Shown piece by piece: positions 27,068-36,729 of a stretch of DNA of 64,000 bases (its first letter is position 1; the number at the start of each line of letters is the position of its first letter). The notes under the pieces are model-generated. The model was given only the letters and a program-made list of their open reading frames with translations. It was not told the DNA's origin and did not search any database. The DNA lies in assembly GCA_030038475.1 (NCBI GenBank), contig JASHOU010000010.1, positions 62,001 through 126,000 on the forward strand, given 5' to 3'. The stretch comes from Terriglobales bacterium. GTDB lineage: Bacteria; Acidobacteriota; Terriglobia; Terriglobales; Acidobacteriaceae. The position numbers and the translations under genes were made by a program.

Positions 27068-29119
27068 TCAGTGCACAGCAGGTTTCACATCGAGTTGTCT
27101 CAAAGCCCTCTGTCGAACAGCTCTCAGCTCAACGGCTTTGGCCGCAATGTGTTCGGCGCTGACCTCGAATTCCTTGATCAGCTCCCAAGGCGCGCCCGAT
27201 TCCCCGAAACGGTCGCGCACGCCAATAGCGCCTGTGATTACCGGTATGCCGTACAGTTCGCGCGCAGCCGTAATGATTCCGCTGACCCGCCACGCCAAGG
27301 CACCGATCTGGTGCTCTTCTGCGGTGATGATCATGCCGGTTTCTTTCGCGGCGTGGATCACCGCATTTTCATCGATCGGTTTCAGGGTATGCATGTTGAT
27401 GACCCGCGTTTCCCATCCGAACTCCTGCTGAAGAATGTAAGCAGCGCGCATCGCCTCGGGAACCATCGGACCACAAGCTATGATGGTCAACTCCTCCGAC
27501 TCGTTTTCGTATGCAGACGCAAGATAAGTGTCGAATGCGTCCGCAAACTTGTCGCCGGTATGCCGCAACCGGATCACATTCGCCTTCCCGAAGAGAAACG
27601 GCGTTTCCTGCTTGCTGACAATCGGTGTCGCCTCGCGGGCGAAACGCAGATACTTCGGTCCGAAATGTTGCAGTAACAGATAACTCGTCGCTTTTTTCGT
27701 TTCAACGGCGTCGCAGGGGACCACCACTGACATGTTCGGCAGACCGCACATGGCGAACAGGTCTTCGAGCGCTTGATGGGTAGCTCCGTCAGGGCCGACT
27801 GAAACGCCTCCGTGAGCCCCGGCGATGAGCACATTGAAGTTGCCATAACAGACTGAGGTTCTGATCTGATCCAGATTTCTGGCGGCGGCAAATGTCGCGT
27901 AGGTGCCGAAGACGGGAAGCTTGCCTTCCTTGGCTAAACCCGCCGCGGCCGCGGTGGCAGATTGCTCGGCGATGCCCATGCTGATCCACCGCTTTTTGCG
28001 CTCGGGCTTGCCGGCATAGAAATCGCTCAGCGTGATGGAGCTGGAAATATCCAAGCCCAGGCAGATCACACGTTCATCATCCCCATGCTCCGCCAACGCC
28101 CGGCCAAAACCTTTGCGCGTAGGTTCCATCTCGACGTTCATGACGATCTGGCTGTTCCACCAGTAATCGCGAGTGAAGTTCGGCAGTTTTTCATTGAGGG
28201 CATGGATCGCCTGACGCTGATATTTCTCCGCCCGCTCCAGCAGGCTTGCGTAAGGAATTTTTTCGAGCAGCTCAAGTTCGCGCAGCCCTTGGATCATCTC
28301 TTCATAGTTCGGCGCTTTACCATGCCAGCCAGCAACGTTCTGCATAAAGCTGATGCCTTTCCCCTTCACCGTCGTCGCCAGAACTACCAGCGGTTTGCCT
28401 TTACCGGCGTTGCTGGTCGACAGTGCCTCCACAATTTGATCCATGTTGTGCCCGTCGATGCGTAGCGTATCCCATCCGAAGCTTTTGTACTTCTCTTCGA
28501 TCGGATCGATGTTCATCACTTCGGCGACTCGGCCATCGATCTGCAAGCCGTTGCAGTCAACAATCCCGACCAGGTTATCGAGCTTGTAATGCGCAGCTTC
28601 CATGGCCGCTTCCCAAATCTGGCCTTCCTGCTGCTCGCCGTCACCCATAATGCAGAACGTTCGGCACTTTCTGCCGTCGAGTTTGCAGGCAAGAGCGACT
28701 CCCACCGCAATGCTCAGGCCCTGTCCGAGCGAGCCGCTCGATACTTCCACGCCGGGCAGCTTCAGCCAGTGCGGATGCCCTTGAAACGGCGAACCCAGTC
28801 TTCGCAGCAGGGCCACGTCGTCGATTTTGCAGAAGCCGGCGAACGCCAGGCCAAGATAAAGACTCGGCGCTTTATGGCCGGCCGACCAGATAATGCGGTC
28901 ACGCAACGGCCACTCCGGGTTCTCTGGATCGTGATTCGCCACTTTCAGATAGAGAGCAGCGGCGATGTCCATGATCGAGAGAGTGCCGCCGGCGTGGCCG
29001 GAGCCGGCCGCGCACAGGGCAACCAGATCGTAGCCCCGCATCAGATTGGCGGCTTCAGTTAATTCCTCAATCGAATAATCGCGAATAATTTTCCCCGTGA
29101 CAGAATCGAGAAGTGCCAT
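27068..29119 (-). CDS. tkt: Transketolase
   Basis: 683 residues, a full-length fused transketolase. The ThDP/Mg site reads MGDGEQQEGQIWEAAM...NLVGIVDCNGLQIDG. Substrate-channel histidines appear in GSGHAGG, AGHKAP and GHPHW, and SGSLGQGLSIAVGVA is conserved. The Pyr domain begins near RKGFGRALAEHG and includes GIAEQSATAAAAGLA and GAHGGVSVGPDGATHQALEDL; the C-terminal domain ends KPAVH. AGGAGG precedes the ATG. Known role: two-carbon ketol transfer in the pentose phosphate pathway. It lies just after asnA in the same direction with a 53-base gap, so the two may be co-transcribed. Confidence 0.93.
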   Translation of the reverse strand: MALLDSVTGKIIRDYSIEELTEAANLMRGYDLVALCAAGSGHAGGTLSIMDIAAALYLKVANHDPENPEWPLRDRIIWSAGHKAPSLYLGLAFAGFCKIDDVALLRRLGSPFQGHPHWLKLPGVEVSSGSLGQGLSIAVGVALACKLDGRKCRTFCIMGDGEQQEGQIWEAAMEAAHYKLDNLVGIVDCNGLQIDGRVAEVMNIDPIEEKYKSFGWDTLRIDGHNMDQIVEALSTSNAGKGKPLVVLATTVKGKGISFMQNVAGWHGKAPNYEEMIQGLRELELLEKIPYASLLERAEKYQRQAIHALNEKLPNFTRDYWWNSQIVMNVEMEPTRKGFGRALAEHGDDERVICLGLDISSSITLSDFYAGKPERKKRWISMGIAEQSATAAAAGLAKEGKLPVFGTYATFAAARNLDQIRTSVCYGNFNVLIAGAHGGVSVGPDGATHQALEDLFAMCGLPNMSVVVPCDAVETKKATSYLLLQHFGPKYLRFAREATPIVSKQETPFLFGKANVIRLRHTGDKFADAFDTYLASAYENESEELTIIACGPMVPEAMRAAYILQQEFGWETRVINMHTLKPIDENAVIHAAKETGMIITAEEHQIGALAWRVSGIITAARELYGIPVITGAIGVRDRFGESGAPWELIKEFEVSAEHIAAKAVELRAVRQRALRQLDVKPAVH

Positions 29120-29172
29120 ACCGTTCCTCCTGCGCGTCCCTCACGCAAATCGACGAGGCGTCAGCCTGCGTT

Positions 29173-30315
29173 TTACTCCAGAACAAAAATATTCTTCCGT
29201 GCGCACATTTCTTTCAGAATCCTTGGCCACACGGTTACGCTCACTTCCCCGAGATGAGCTTTGCGGAGCAGCAGCATCAGAGTTCGGGACTGGCCGATTC
29301 CGCCGCCGATGGAAAGTGGAATATCACCGGCGAGAATGGCGCGGTGGTACGGCAACCTGAGAAAGTCAAGCTGGTTTGACAGCGCCAGTTGCTTTTGCAA
29401 AGTATCCGCGGTTACGCGAATGCCCATGGAACTAAGCTCATGCCGCCGCTGCGTGACGTGGTTCCATACCAGAATGTCGCCATTCAGCCCGTGCGTATCT
29501 TGGCCCGTCTGACCGCGAGTCTCAGTGATCCAGTCATCGTAGTCGGCGGCCCGCATCTCGTGCGGATAGCCGTCTTTCAGCGGCCAGCCGATTCCGATGA
29601 TGAAGATGGCGGGATATTTCTGCAGGATCGCGGTCTCGCGTTGCTTGCGCGGTAGATCGGGATGCATGTCGAGAATTTCTTCCGCATGCAGGAACTTCAG
29701 TTCTTCCGGCAGATCGGGGAAGCGCGGGTCCTTGAGCTGCGGAAACAATGTCTGGACGAACCGTTCAGCTCCAACCAGCACCTTCCAGATTTTGCTGACG
29801 ACCGACTTCAAAAAATCCAGATTGCGCCGCTCGGCAGTAATGACCCGTTCCCAATCCCATTGATCGACATAGGCGGAGTGGTCGTGGTCGAGAAAATAAT
29901 CTTTACGGACCGCGCGCATGTCGGTGCAAATGCCCTCGCCCACGTTGCAATCGAATTGCTTGAGCGCGATTCGTTTCCATTTGGTCGCTGCTTGCACCAC
30001 CTGGGCGTCGATGGGGTGCTCATCATGATCGTTCGAGATATGGAATTGAATGGGAGTGCGCGAACCATCGCGGTCGAGCATGTCATTGACCCCGCTTTCG
30101 ACATCAACGATCAGCGGGACCTCGACCATCATGAGATTAAGTTCTTTGCAGAGACTGTCTTCGATGTAGCGCTTGACCTGAAAAATGGCTTGCTGGGTTT
30201 CTTTCCGATTTAGGAGTGAGTGGTAATCGTGAGGAAGAATCTTTTCTAATTCTCGATAATCACCGATGCCGGGGCCGGCCAGATCGGCTTGCTTATCGAT
30301 AACAAGCGTGCTCAT
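29173..30315 (-). CDS. asnA: Aspartate-ammonia ligase AsnA
   Basis: 380 residues. Class-II aminoacyl-tRNA-synthetase-like fold with QAIFQVKRYIEDSLCKELNLMMVEVPL, DMLDRDGSRTPIQFHI, VEHDF-type core replaced by CNVGEGICTDMRAVRKDYFLDHDHSAYVDQWDWE, FIIGIGWPLKDGYPHEMRAADYDDW and SIGGGIGQSRTLML. Catalyses ATP-dependent amidation of aspartate with ammonia. Longer than the 330-residue E. coli enzyme because of a leader (ADLAGPGIGDYRELEKILPHDY) and a Pro-rich insert near residue 200 (FPQLKDPRFPDLPEEL). AGGAGG precedes the ATG. First gene of a likely two-gene unit with tkt. Confidence 0.92.
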   Translation of the reverse strand: MSTLVIDKQADLAGPGIGDYRELEKILPHDYHSLLNRKETQQAIFQVKRYIEDSLCKELNLMMVEVPLIVDVESGVNDMLDRDGSRTPIQFHISNDHDEHPIDAQVVQAATKWKRIALKQFDCNVGEGICTDMRAVRKDYFLDHDHSAYVDQWDWERVITAERRNLDFLKSVVSKIWKVLVGAERFVQTLFPQLKDPRFPDLPEELKFLHAEEILDMHPDLPRKQRETAILQKYPAIFIIGIGWPLKDGYPHEMRAADYDDWITETRGQTGQDTHGLNGDILVWNHVTQRRHELSSMGIRVTADTLQKQLALSNQLDFLRLPYHRAILAGDIPLSIGGGIGQSRTLMLLLRKAHLGEVSVTVWPRILKEMCARKNIFVLE

Positions 30316-30418
30316 GGGATCCTCCTCGCAGGCGGAGTCCTCCGGCTGCGCATGAACCGCTAGTTGGAATTACAGTACGATCGTCAGCTCCGGTCTGTGC
30401 GGAAGGTCACATTCCAAC

Positions 30419-30730
30419 GTGAGCAATGGCAGATTCTGTCGAGATCAAACCATTTGTGCGCCGTGGCGGTGTATTGTGCCGAATGTCACAGACAGAACCG
30501 GCCCAAGGCGCAACCATATAAATATAAAGAGTAATGATTCGGGCGGATCAGCGTGTGCCGACTGCACCGCCTTGAACAATGGCAAGTACTTAATGCAGGA
30601 ACTTCCCGAAAATTATGGCATGTACGAGTGCAAGGACGTTAAGGTCTATCCCGTGCCTACGGGTGCGCCGGACACGGCCGTGCCTGACAAAAACAAGAAA
30701 CTTGGGGAGTATTGCCTGGTGGAGAAATGA
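30419..30730 (+). CDS. Possible small Cys-containing hypothetical protein
   Basis: 103 residues from a GTG with no ribosome-binding site. Only the second half looks protein-like: GGSACADCTALNNGKYLMQELPENYGMYECKDVKVYPVPTG, with four Cys, ending GEYCLVEK. The first 35 codons have poor composition, so the real product may be shorter or the gene a remnant. No family recognised. Confidence 0.35.
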   Translation: MSNGRFCRDQTICAPWRCIVPNVTDRTGPRRNHINIKSNDSGGSACADCTALNNGKYLMQELPENYGMYECKDVKVYPVPTGAPDTAVPDKNKKLGEYCLVEK

Positions 30731-30818
30731 AATAGCGTCTGTCGAAGCCTCGGAAGCTTGAGCGTCGTTGACAGATCCGGGCGGTCAGAAAATCACCATA
30801 CGTCAGCGGAGGAAATCC

Positions 30819-32171
30819 ATGGAGCCGTTTCGTCAACATCTGTTCGTTTGTACGCAGGCAAAACCTGAGGGGGTCACTTCTTGCCCGGGCAACGGATCGT
30901 TGCGAATCCTGCAGGCACTGGAACGCGAGTTGGCTGCTCATGGATTGGAGCGCGAGGTTCAAGTCACAACCTCCGGTTGTCTCGGTTTGTGCGATGACGG
31001 GCCGGTGATGATCGTATATCCGGAGGGCGTTTGGTACCGCAAAGTCAGCGAGCAGGATGTTCCAGAAATCGTGAGTTCGCACCTGCAGGAACGAAGGATT
31101 GTGGCGCGTCTCGCGTGGAGAGATGCGCCGGCGATGAAGGCCGAAGCAACCGACCATCACGAGCGTTATCGTGCCATGCTCAAGGCAAAAGACGAGGCCG
31201 GCGTTCTCCCCGACGATATCAATGAAATGATCCGCGCTTTCATGCCCAGCCGCGCTGTCCTTACGGCGCTCGAGTTGAACATCTTTACCGCGGTCGGGCG
31301 CGGCACCTCCGCAGAAAATGTTGCCCGGGAGATCCACGCCGATCCGCGGGCTACAGAGATGCTACTGAACGCGCTGGTCAGTTTGAATCTCCTCGAAAAA
31401 AGAGATGCAACATTTTTCAAAACTCTGCGAAGCGCACGCTTTTTGTCCGAGGATTCGCTCGATAATGCGCGCCCTGCTCTAATGCATATCGCTCATCTAT
31501 GGAATCGTTGGTCAACCTTGACGGATTGTGTCCGCGCTGGGACATCCTCCGCCGGCGGCCGCAGCGAGGAAGACGGCGTGGCCGCTTTCATCGCGGCCAT
31601 GGACCACAATGCGAGAGAACGGACCGCAGGTGTCGTAAATACGATCGGCAAGAATGGAATCCGGCACATGTTGGATTTGGGCGGCGGATCGTCCGCCTAT
31701 TCCATTGCCCTCGCCCGCGCCATGCCTGAGTTGAAATCTGAAATCCTCGACCTGGGCGAGGTAATTCCGCTGACCCAGGAATATGTGCGCAAGGCGGGGC
31801 TCGGCGAGCGTATCAGCACTCGCGTTGGCGACATGCTGCACGATCCCCTCGGCGAAAACTATGATCTGATTCTGGTTTCTGCCATCTGTCATATGTTCTC
31901 TGCGGAAGAGAACCGCGCTCTGTTCCAACGAATCTACAAGGCGCTGGCGCACCATGGTCGCGTGGTCGTGCAGGATTTTATTTTGGAACCCAGCAAGACC
32001 GCACCTCGTCAAGCCGCACTGTTTTCATTGAATATGCTGGTTGGCACTAAGGCCGGCGCCAGCTACAGCGAACCGGAATTTGCAAACTGGCTAAATGCGG
32101 CCGGCTTTTCGGATGTGCGACGAGTCCATTTGCCCGGACCTTCCGGGCTCATGATCGGAACCAGAATTTAG
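30819..32171 (+). CDS. 2Fe-2S ferredoxin-methyltransferase fusion
   Basis: 450 residues from ATG at 30819 (GGAGG upstream; earlier in-frame starts lack one). Residues 1 to about 90 form a thioredoxin-like 2Fe-2S ferredoxin: LFVCTQAKPEGVTSCPGNGS and TTSGCLGLCDDGPVMIVYPEGVWY supply the four Cys. After a linker, about residues 130-200 are an O-methyltransferase dimerisation winged helix (MPSRAVLTALELNIF...LLNALVSLNLLEK). Residues about 265-450 are a SAM-binding Rossmann domain (MLDLGGGSSAYSIALARAMP; VGDMLHDPLGENYDLILVS). Both halves are intact, so this is a true fusion. A redox-regulated or radical-linked methyl transfer is imaginable; no partner gene in the window points to a substrate. Confidence 0.85.
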   Translation: MEPFRQHLFVCTQAKPEGVTSCPGNGSLRILQALERELAAHGLEREVQVTTSGCLGLCDDGPVMIVYPEGVWYRKVSEQDVPEIVSSHLQERRIVARLAWRDAPAMKAEATDHHERYRAMLKAKDEAGVLPDDINEMIRAFMPSRAVLTALELNIFTAVGRGTSAENVAREIHADPRATEMLLNALVSLNLLEKRDATFFKTLRSARFLSEDSLDNARPALMHIAHLWNRWSTLTDCVRAGTSSAGGRSEEDGVAAFIAAMDHNARERTAGVVNTIGKNGIRHMLDLGGGSSAYSIALARAMPELKSEILDLGEVIPLTQEYVRKAGLGERISTRVGDMLHDPLGENYDLILVSAICHMFSAEENRALFQRIYKALAHHGRVVVQDFILEPSKTAPRQAALFSLNMLVGTKAGASYSEPEFANWLNAAGFSDVRRVHLPGPSGLMIGTRI

Positions 32172-32347
32172 TGCGCGCCGTAACAGGAAATGGCTCATCG
32201 CGCAATTCCCAGAATCCGTCCCCTCAACTTCGGAAAACAATTTCCACTACATCAGCGCATGAGGGTTTCCTGGCTCAATGGTGATAATTGTCGCTGCAAA
32301 CATGAGCGAAAGGAGTTACAAAAAAATGTGGGGTGAAGGAGACTACA

Positions 32348-32617
32348 ATGTCTCTTACGACGCTGGGGCAATTCTTGGACAGCAAGCACATCAAGTACAC
32401 CGTGATATCCCATTCGGTTGCCTACACCGCTCAAAGGCATCGAACGCTTACTGCAAGGGCAGGGATTGATCGATATGCTATTGTTGCAGAGAGCGACATG
32501 GTCGATGCCATTGAAAGAGTTGAAGCACTTCGAGCACAGATTGGGCACAATCAGCAGGAATCTGAACCAAAAGTAGTGCAGAATCATGCGCCGAAATCTA
32601 GAGGCAACTTGCAGTAA
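32348..32617 (+). pseudogene. YbaK-like N-terminus joined to an integrase-like tail
   Basis: From the ATG at 32348 (AAGGAG upstream) the first 29 residues, MSLTTLGQFLDSKHIKYTVI plus SHSVAYTAQ, read like the start of a YbaK/EbsC aminoacyl-tRNA deacylase, which should continue for another 120 or more residues. Instead the frame runs into GIDRYAIVAESDMVDAIERV and GHNQQ, which resembles the extreme C-terminus of phage-type tyrosine recombinases ('RYAIVSESDL'). The hybrid is open but lacks either catalytic core. It lies 22 bases before tRNA-Leu. Best read as a deletion/recombination scar; the family assignments rest on short segments. Confidence 0.5.
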
Positions 32618-32639
32618 AGAATAACCTTGCCATCTACAA

Positions 32640-32726
32640 GCCGGGATGGCGGAACTGGCAGACGCAGCGGACTCAAAATCCGCCGGGCTTCGGCCCTTGG
32701 GGGTTCAATTCCCCCTCCCGGCACCA
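32640..32726 (+). tRNA. tRNA-Leu(CAA)
   Basis: 87 bases including an encoded CCA. Acceptor GCCGGGA pairs with TCCCGGC followed by ACCA. The anticodon stem GCGGA/TCCGC encloses CTCAAAA, giving anticodon CAA. The long variable arm (GGGCTTCGGCCC) marks a class-II leucine tRNA, and the T loop reads GTTCAATTC. Complete and probably functional. Its segment from the anticodon loop through the variable arm is duplicated at 36730. Confidence 0.96.
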
Positions 32727-32787
32727 AGTCCAACCCATTCGAGTGACAGCTAGTTAACCGGAGGGATCATAGGAAGGGAAACTGCCT

Positions 32788-32985
32788 TCAACTTCGAAGC
32801 GGATAGGCTCGATTCTGCCCAAACCTCTTTTGCCGTTCTTTCTGCTCACGAACTCCTTTCGCTTTCTCGCGGTGCTGCCTGACTTCGAGTACCGTCATTG
32901 CATCGCGAATATCGGACTGACCAATACCAGGTAGTGCTCGCCGACCGGACCGGGCCTGACTGTTTTTCGTCGCGTTATTCCACAA
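32788..32985 (-). pseudogene. Second integrase-like C-terminal remnant beside tRNA-Leu
   Basis: A 65-codon frame whose last 50 residues (GQSDIRDAMTVLEVRQHREKAKG...QKRFGQNRAYPLRS) look like the tail of an acidobacterial phage-type integrase ('DIRDAM.KLE...FGQ'). No catalytic Arg-His-Arg-Tyr residues remain. Its upstream part runs into the 3' end of the SBBP gene, as if the rest of the integrase had been replaced. Short similarity only. Confidence 0.4.
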
Positions 32986-35900
32986 TTAGAGAAAGCGAGG
33001 TGGAATGCTGGACGCCGTCCGAGGTGCCAATCACCAGGACGGTGTATGTGCCTGCGGGAGTGGAACCGCCAGTCTGCGAGGGCGGCACGTTTGCGCCACA
33101 GGAAGCCCACAGCAGTGTGGCCGCGATCACACCGAGCAGGAGCAGACATCTGCTGCCTCGCTTGCGATCTATTCTGACGCCGAACAGGAACATCCCGAAC
33201 AGGCCCAAGCTTGAAGTAAGAAGCCCCGCTGCGAGCGACGGATTACGCGTGGTTCCGGGAGTTAGTACTTGCGCGCTATTTCCAGCCGTCTTGATGGCGA
33301 CGCTAACGGACGCAGGTTTCGCACCGGGCGTGACCTGCGTGGGGTTGATGGTGCAGGTAGCGGATGCCGGCAGATCTGCACACCTTAGGCTAATTGTGCT
33401 CGGGTGTGTTCCCTCGGCCGAACTGATCGAAAACTGATAGGTCGCGACATCCCCGGGTTGGATTGTGCTCGAACCGCCGGATGCCGGCATGCTGAAGTCA
33501 GCGGCGGAACCGCTCAGGCTGACAGACTGGGGGCTGCCGGCGGCATGGTCAGTAACGCTTAACGTGCCGTTCTGTGAGCCATCTGTTGTGGGCGTGAATG
33601 TAACCTGGATCTGGCAGTTCGAGCCGATTCCAAGCGATGCCGGGCAATTGTTGGTCTGCGCATATTCGCCGGTAACTCCGATATTGCTGATCTCCATGCT
33701 AGCGTTGCCATCGTTGGTTAATGTGACCGTCTGAGGTGAGCTAGTCTGGTTGAGCTGCGTGCCCGAAAACGTCAGGCTTGAGGGACTGAGATTGGCCTCC
33801 GGACCAAAACCGTTCCCTGCCAGGCTGATGACGTGCGGAGAACCTGCGGCGTTGTCTTCAACCGTAATGGAGCCTGATTCCGATCCGGCCTGAGTGGGCG
33901 TGAAGGTTACTGAGAGTGTGCAGTTGCTGGCCGATGCCACGCCTGAACTGCAGTTGTCGGTTTCGGAGAAGTCGCCGGTGACGGTTATGTTGGAAATCGT
34001 CAGGGGCGCACTACCCATATTGCGGAGTAAGGCGATACTGGCCTGGCTGGACGAACCGATCTGAGTGTCGGGGAATTGAATCGACCATGGGCTAATGGCG
34101 ACGGCTGGGGCTACGTCGGTGCTGATCTTGGCAACGAAAGCGTCGTAGCTTCCCCCAGGATATGTGTTCTGTTCGGCCCCGGACATGACGGGAAAGTCCA
34201 AAGAATCTGTGTAGCCAGCGATATAGATGTTTCCGGAAGAATCCAATGCCATTCCACCGGGAAATTCGTCTGCGCTGCCTCCCACAAATGTGCTGAACAG
34301 AAGCGTTCCACCGGTGGGATCGATCTCCTGAATGAAGATGTCCTCTCCACAGGTGTAGGTCTCTATGGGGTTGACGAGCGAATCCGGCGGACCGCCCGAA
34401 GATTGGCTGTAGACATAGGCGTCGGCATTAGAGTCGACAAGCACCGACAGCGGATCGGCGTCAATGCTGGAGGAGAGATAAGTCGAGTAGAGCACGGTCT
34501 CGCCCGTAGGATCAAATTTGCTGATGAATCCGAAGTCGCAACTGGTTTGAGAGGGATCGCAGAGGTTCGGCGTCGTAATCGGAATGGCGTTCGCGCCATA
34601 GTACGCGGTCCCGACAACGTAGGCAGAACCATTCGAATCAAAAGTGATCGCGCTTGGGAATAAGCCTTCGTAACTCGGGGATGTGACGCCGGCGCCATAA
34701 TAAGTTGAGTAAAGTGGGCTGCCAGAGGAATTAAACTTGCCGATGAATCCAACGGTTGTGTTATTGCTCGTCACATTTGTAGCCTGATATGCGTCCGCCG
34801 TTGTCGGAAAATCATAGGTGTTAGTGACGCCGACAACATAGGCGTTGCCACTCTGGTCCACTGCCATGTTGGTGATGACACTAGAGGGAGATGGCCAGCA
34901 AGATCCGCAGCCCTGGGTAATGTTTTGGCTTCCCGCATAGTAGGTGGAATACACCAGCGACGCGCCACCTGCGGCGAACTCCGACAGAAAACCATATTGA
35001 CCGTATTGGTTTCCCTGATTTGGAGAGGCGACAGATTGGTATGCGCTAACCGTGGGAAAATCAGTCGCAGTAGTCCAGCCAGCAACGTATATGTCGCCCG
35101 AGCTATCAAGACCGATTGCATTACCCTGGGTATAAGCGCTGCCGCTTAAATAACTCGAATAGAGGAGTGAGGAACCATCGGTCGAGATTTCAGTAACAAA
35201 TGCTGCCGATGAAGTTGAGGTATTTGTCGATTGATATGGACTAACGGTGGGAAAGTCCGCGGAATAGGTGTTTCCCGTTATGTAAACATCGTTGGAGCTG
35301 TCCAGCGTCAACGCGCTTGAACAATCATAGGAACTGCCGCCGACGTAATCGGCATATACGAGCGTCGATCCGGTGGGATCGAGCTCAGCTACGAAGGCGT
35401 TCAGTCCCGATGGCGGAGGCCCGTTCTGCGAGGCTATGGGAAAATCGATGGAGGCAGAGCAGCCTGTAATGTACGTGTCTCCGGTCGCATCGATGCCGAT
35501 CGCAGCGGCCTGATCGTCTCCCGATCCACCAAGGAACGTACTATATGCCAGCACGGGATCAATCACGAGCGGCAGGGTTTTGTCATACTGACCTATATCG
35601 AAAGACACACGAGTTGAATTCTCGACCGAATAGGATCCAGTAACCGGAGTGCGCATCCCCTGAGATTCCTGGTAGAGAACCGGGGCCTGAAGGCGAAGCT
35701 CGTCATTTCCCTTGCTGAGGACTAGATCGCCGTTGGAAGCAATGCTCAGATGGTCAGCGCTTTTAACATCCAGTTGAATCTGGCTTGGATCCGCCCCCGG
35801 GTTAACGACGAAGTCGTGCTCGACGCGCGACTGATTGCCATAGTAGACGACATCGATTCCAGGATACACGTTCCTATAACGGACCTGCTTGTAAGTCGGA

Positions 35901-36397
35901 ACATTGGTTCGCCACTTCTTCGGATCGTTGCCAATGAAGTAATTAACCTTGCCTGGCAGGAGACCCTCTCCGATTGTCTCCGGATTCTGATTGGCGCCGA
36001 CCAGATTTATCTGGATCGCGACAGGCGAGGCTTCCTTGTTGGGGGAGGCTTTGCCGAGATTTGTCGAAGCAATTGCACTGCTTTGCTTCGGAGCGTCAAC
36101 GGTGGCATTTGTTGCTGCGGTCGATACAACTGACGACCGAAGCGCAAGGATCATTTGGCCGGAAGTTAAAAAGACGGTGTAGCCGGATCCACGGGCGAGA
36201 AATTGCACTTTGCTTTCGGTTTGTCCCTTGTTTACCTCAAAGGCCAATGGGAGCCTTCCAAAGTCCGTTTGCGCCTGGCGGTTGCTTTGGTCTTGGGTTG
36301 CAGTTGGATTCGCGAGAAGGATCTGCGCGAAACACAATGAGCTGCTCCATAGAGCTATCGACACCGCCCAGCCAAACAGAGATTGAAGTCTAATTCT
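32975..36397 (-). CDS. SBBP-repeat / choice-of-anchor-D secreted protein
   Basis: 1140 residues from MRIRLQSLFGWAVSIALWSS (signal peptide ending SLCFAQ; ATG at 36397 preferred over an earlier start at 36442). Residues about 40-270 are the SBBP N-terminal domain (LPGKVNYFIGNDPKKWRTNV, RYRNVYPGIDVVYYGNQ). They are followed by about eight SBBP beta-propeller-like repeats of the form YSTYLGGS..D...ALDSSGN.YI.G.T.S.DFP. Two or three HYDIN/ASH-like repeats follow (FPDTQIGSSSQASIALLRNMGSAPLTISNI), then an Ig-like segment, a membrane helix (LLTSSLGLFGMFLFGV), a second one with a Cys (LLLLGVIAATLLWASCG) and a beta tail. Cell-surface architecture, possibly adhesive. Sits inside the tRNA-Leu duplication. 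Confidence 0.88.
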   Translation of the reverse strand, partial: RIRLQSLFGWAVSIALWSSSLCFAQILLANPTATQDQSNRQAQTDFGRLPLAFEVNKGQTESKVQFLARGSGYTVFLTSGQMILALRSSVVSTAATNATVDAPKQSSAIASTNLGKASPNKEASPVAIQINLVGANQNPETIGEGLLPGKVNYFIGNDPKKWRTNVPTYKQVRYRNVYPGIDVVYYGNQSRVEHDFVVNPGADPSQIQLDVKSADHLSIASNGDLVLSKGNDELRLQAPVLYQESQGMRTPVTGSYSVENSTRVSFDIGQYDKTLPLVIDPVLAYSTFLGGSGDDQAAAIGIDATGDTYITGCSASIDFPIASQNGPPPSGLNAFVAELDPTGSTLVYADYVGGSSYDCSSALTLDSSNDVYITGNTYSADFPTVSPYQSTNTSTSSAAFVTEISTDGSSLLYSSYLSGSAYTQGNAIGLDSSGDIYVAGWTTATDFPTVSAYQSVASPNQGNQYGQYGFLSEFAAGGASLVYSTYYAGSQNITQGCGSCWPSPSSVITNMAVDQSGNAYVVGVTNTYDFPTTADAYQATNVTSNNTTVGFIGKFNSSGSPLYSTYYGAGVTSPSYEGLFPSAITFDSNGSAYVVGTAYYGANAIPITTPNLCDPSQTSCDFGFISKFDPTGETVLYSTYLSSSIDADPLSVLVDSNADAYVYSQSSGGPPDSLVNPIETYTCGEDIFIQEIDPTGGTLLFSTFVGGSADEFPGGMALDSSGNIYIAGYTDSLDFPVMSGAEQNTYPGGSYDAFVAKISTDVAPAVAISPWSIQFPDTQIGSSSQASIALLRNMGSAPLTISNITVTGDFSETDNCSSGVASASNCTLSVTFTPTQAGSESGSITVEDNAAGSPHVISLAGNGFGPEANLSPSSLTFSGTQLNQTSSPQTVTLTNDGNASMEISNIGVTGEYAQTNNCPASLGIGSNCQIQVTFTPTTDGSQNGTLSVTDHAAGSPQSVSLSGSAADFSMPASGGSSTIQPGDVATYQFSISSAEGTHPSTISLRCADLPASATCTINPTQVTPGAKPASVSVAIKTAGNSAQVLTPGTTRNPSLAAGLLTSSLGLFGMFLFGVRIDRKRGSRCLLLLGVIAATLLWASCGANVPPSQTGGSTPAGTYTVLVIGTSDGVQHSTSLSLIVE

Positions 36398-36729
36398 CAT
36401 TGAACTCACGACCTCGACTTGTGAAGTCCGGAATTTCTCCAATTCCCGCGTTCTCGGCTCGAACCGGGGGTGCCCGGCCAGTTTTGTTCCCGCGTAGGTT
36501 GTAATTGCAAGCGTTGCACCATTTCCAAGTCATTGAAAAGATGGGTGATAGCATTGGGATACCGTCCTGATTCTGGACTGGGTGTAAGGAATCTGGACAG
36601 AACCTGCCGAACATCTAAGCGAGCACACAAAACCGGACTGAACAGTTCCTCACAGATTCCACGAAGGGGTCGCCACAACTCTGTGCAACGCAAAGAGAAT
36701 GGATTGTTTGGAAAATGAATGGGTTGGAA
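36398..36729. other. Intergenic region upstream of the SBBP gene
   Basis: No gene, tRNA or clear promoter is visible in these 332 bases. A stretch near 36600 reads CTAAGCGAGCACACAAAACCGG and the block is otherwise featureless; short frames here have no family resemblance. It ends at the tRNA-like duplication. Confidence 0.5.

Noticed and set aside
26819-27676. A 285-codon plus-strand frame over the transketolase end
   Set aside because: Most of it is antisense to transketolase; only the first 40 residues lie outside and they match nothing I know.
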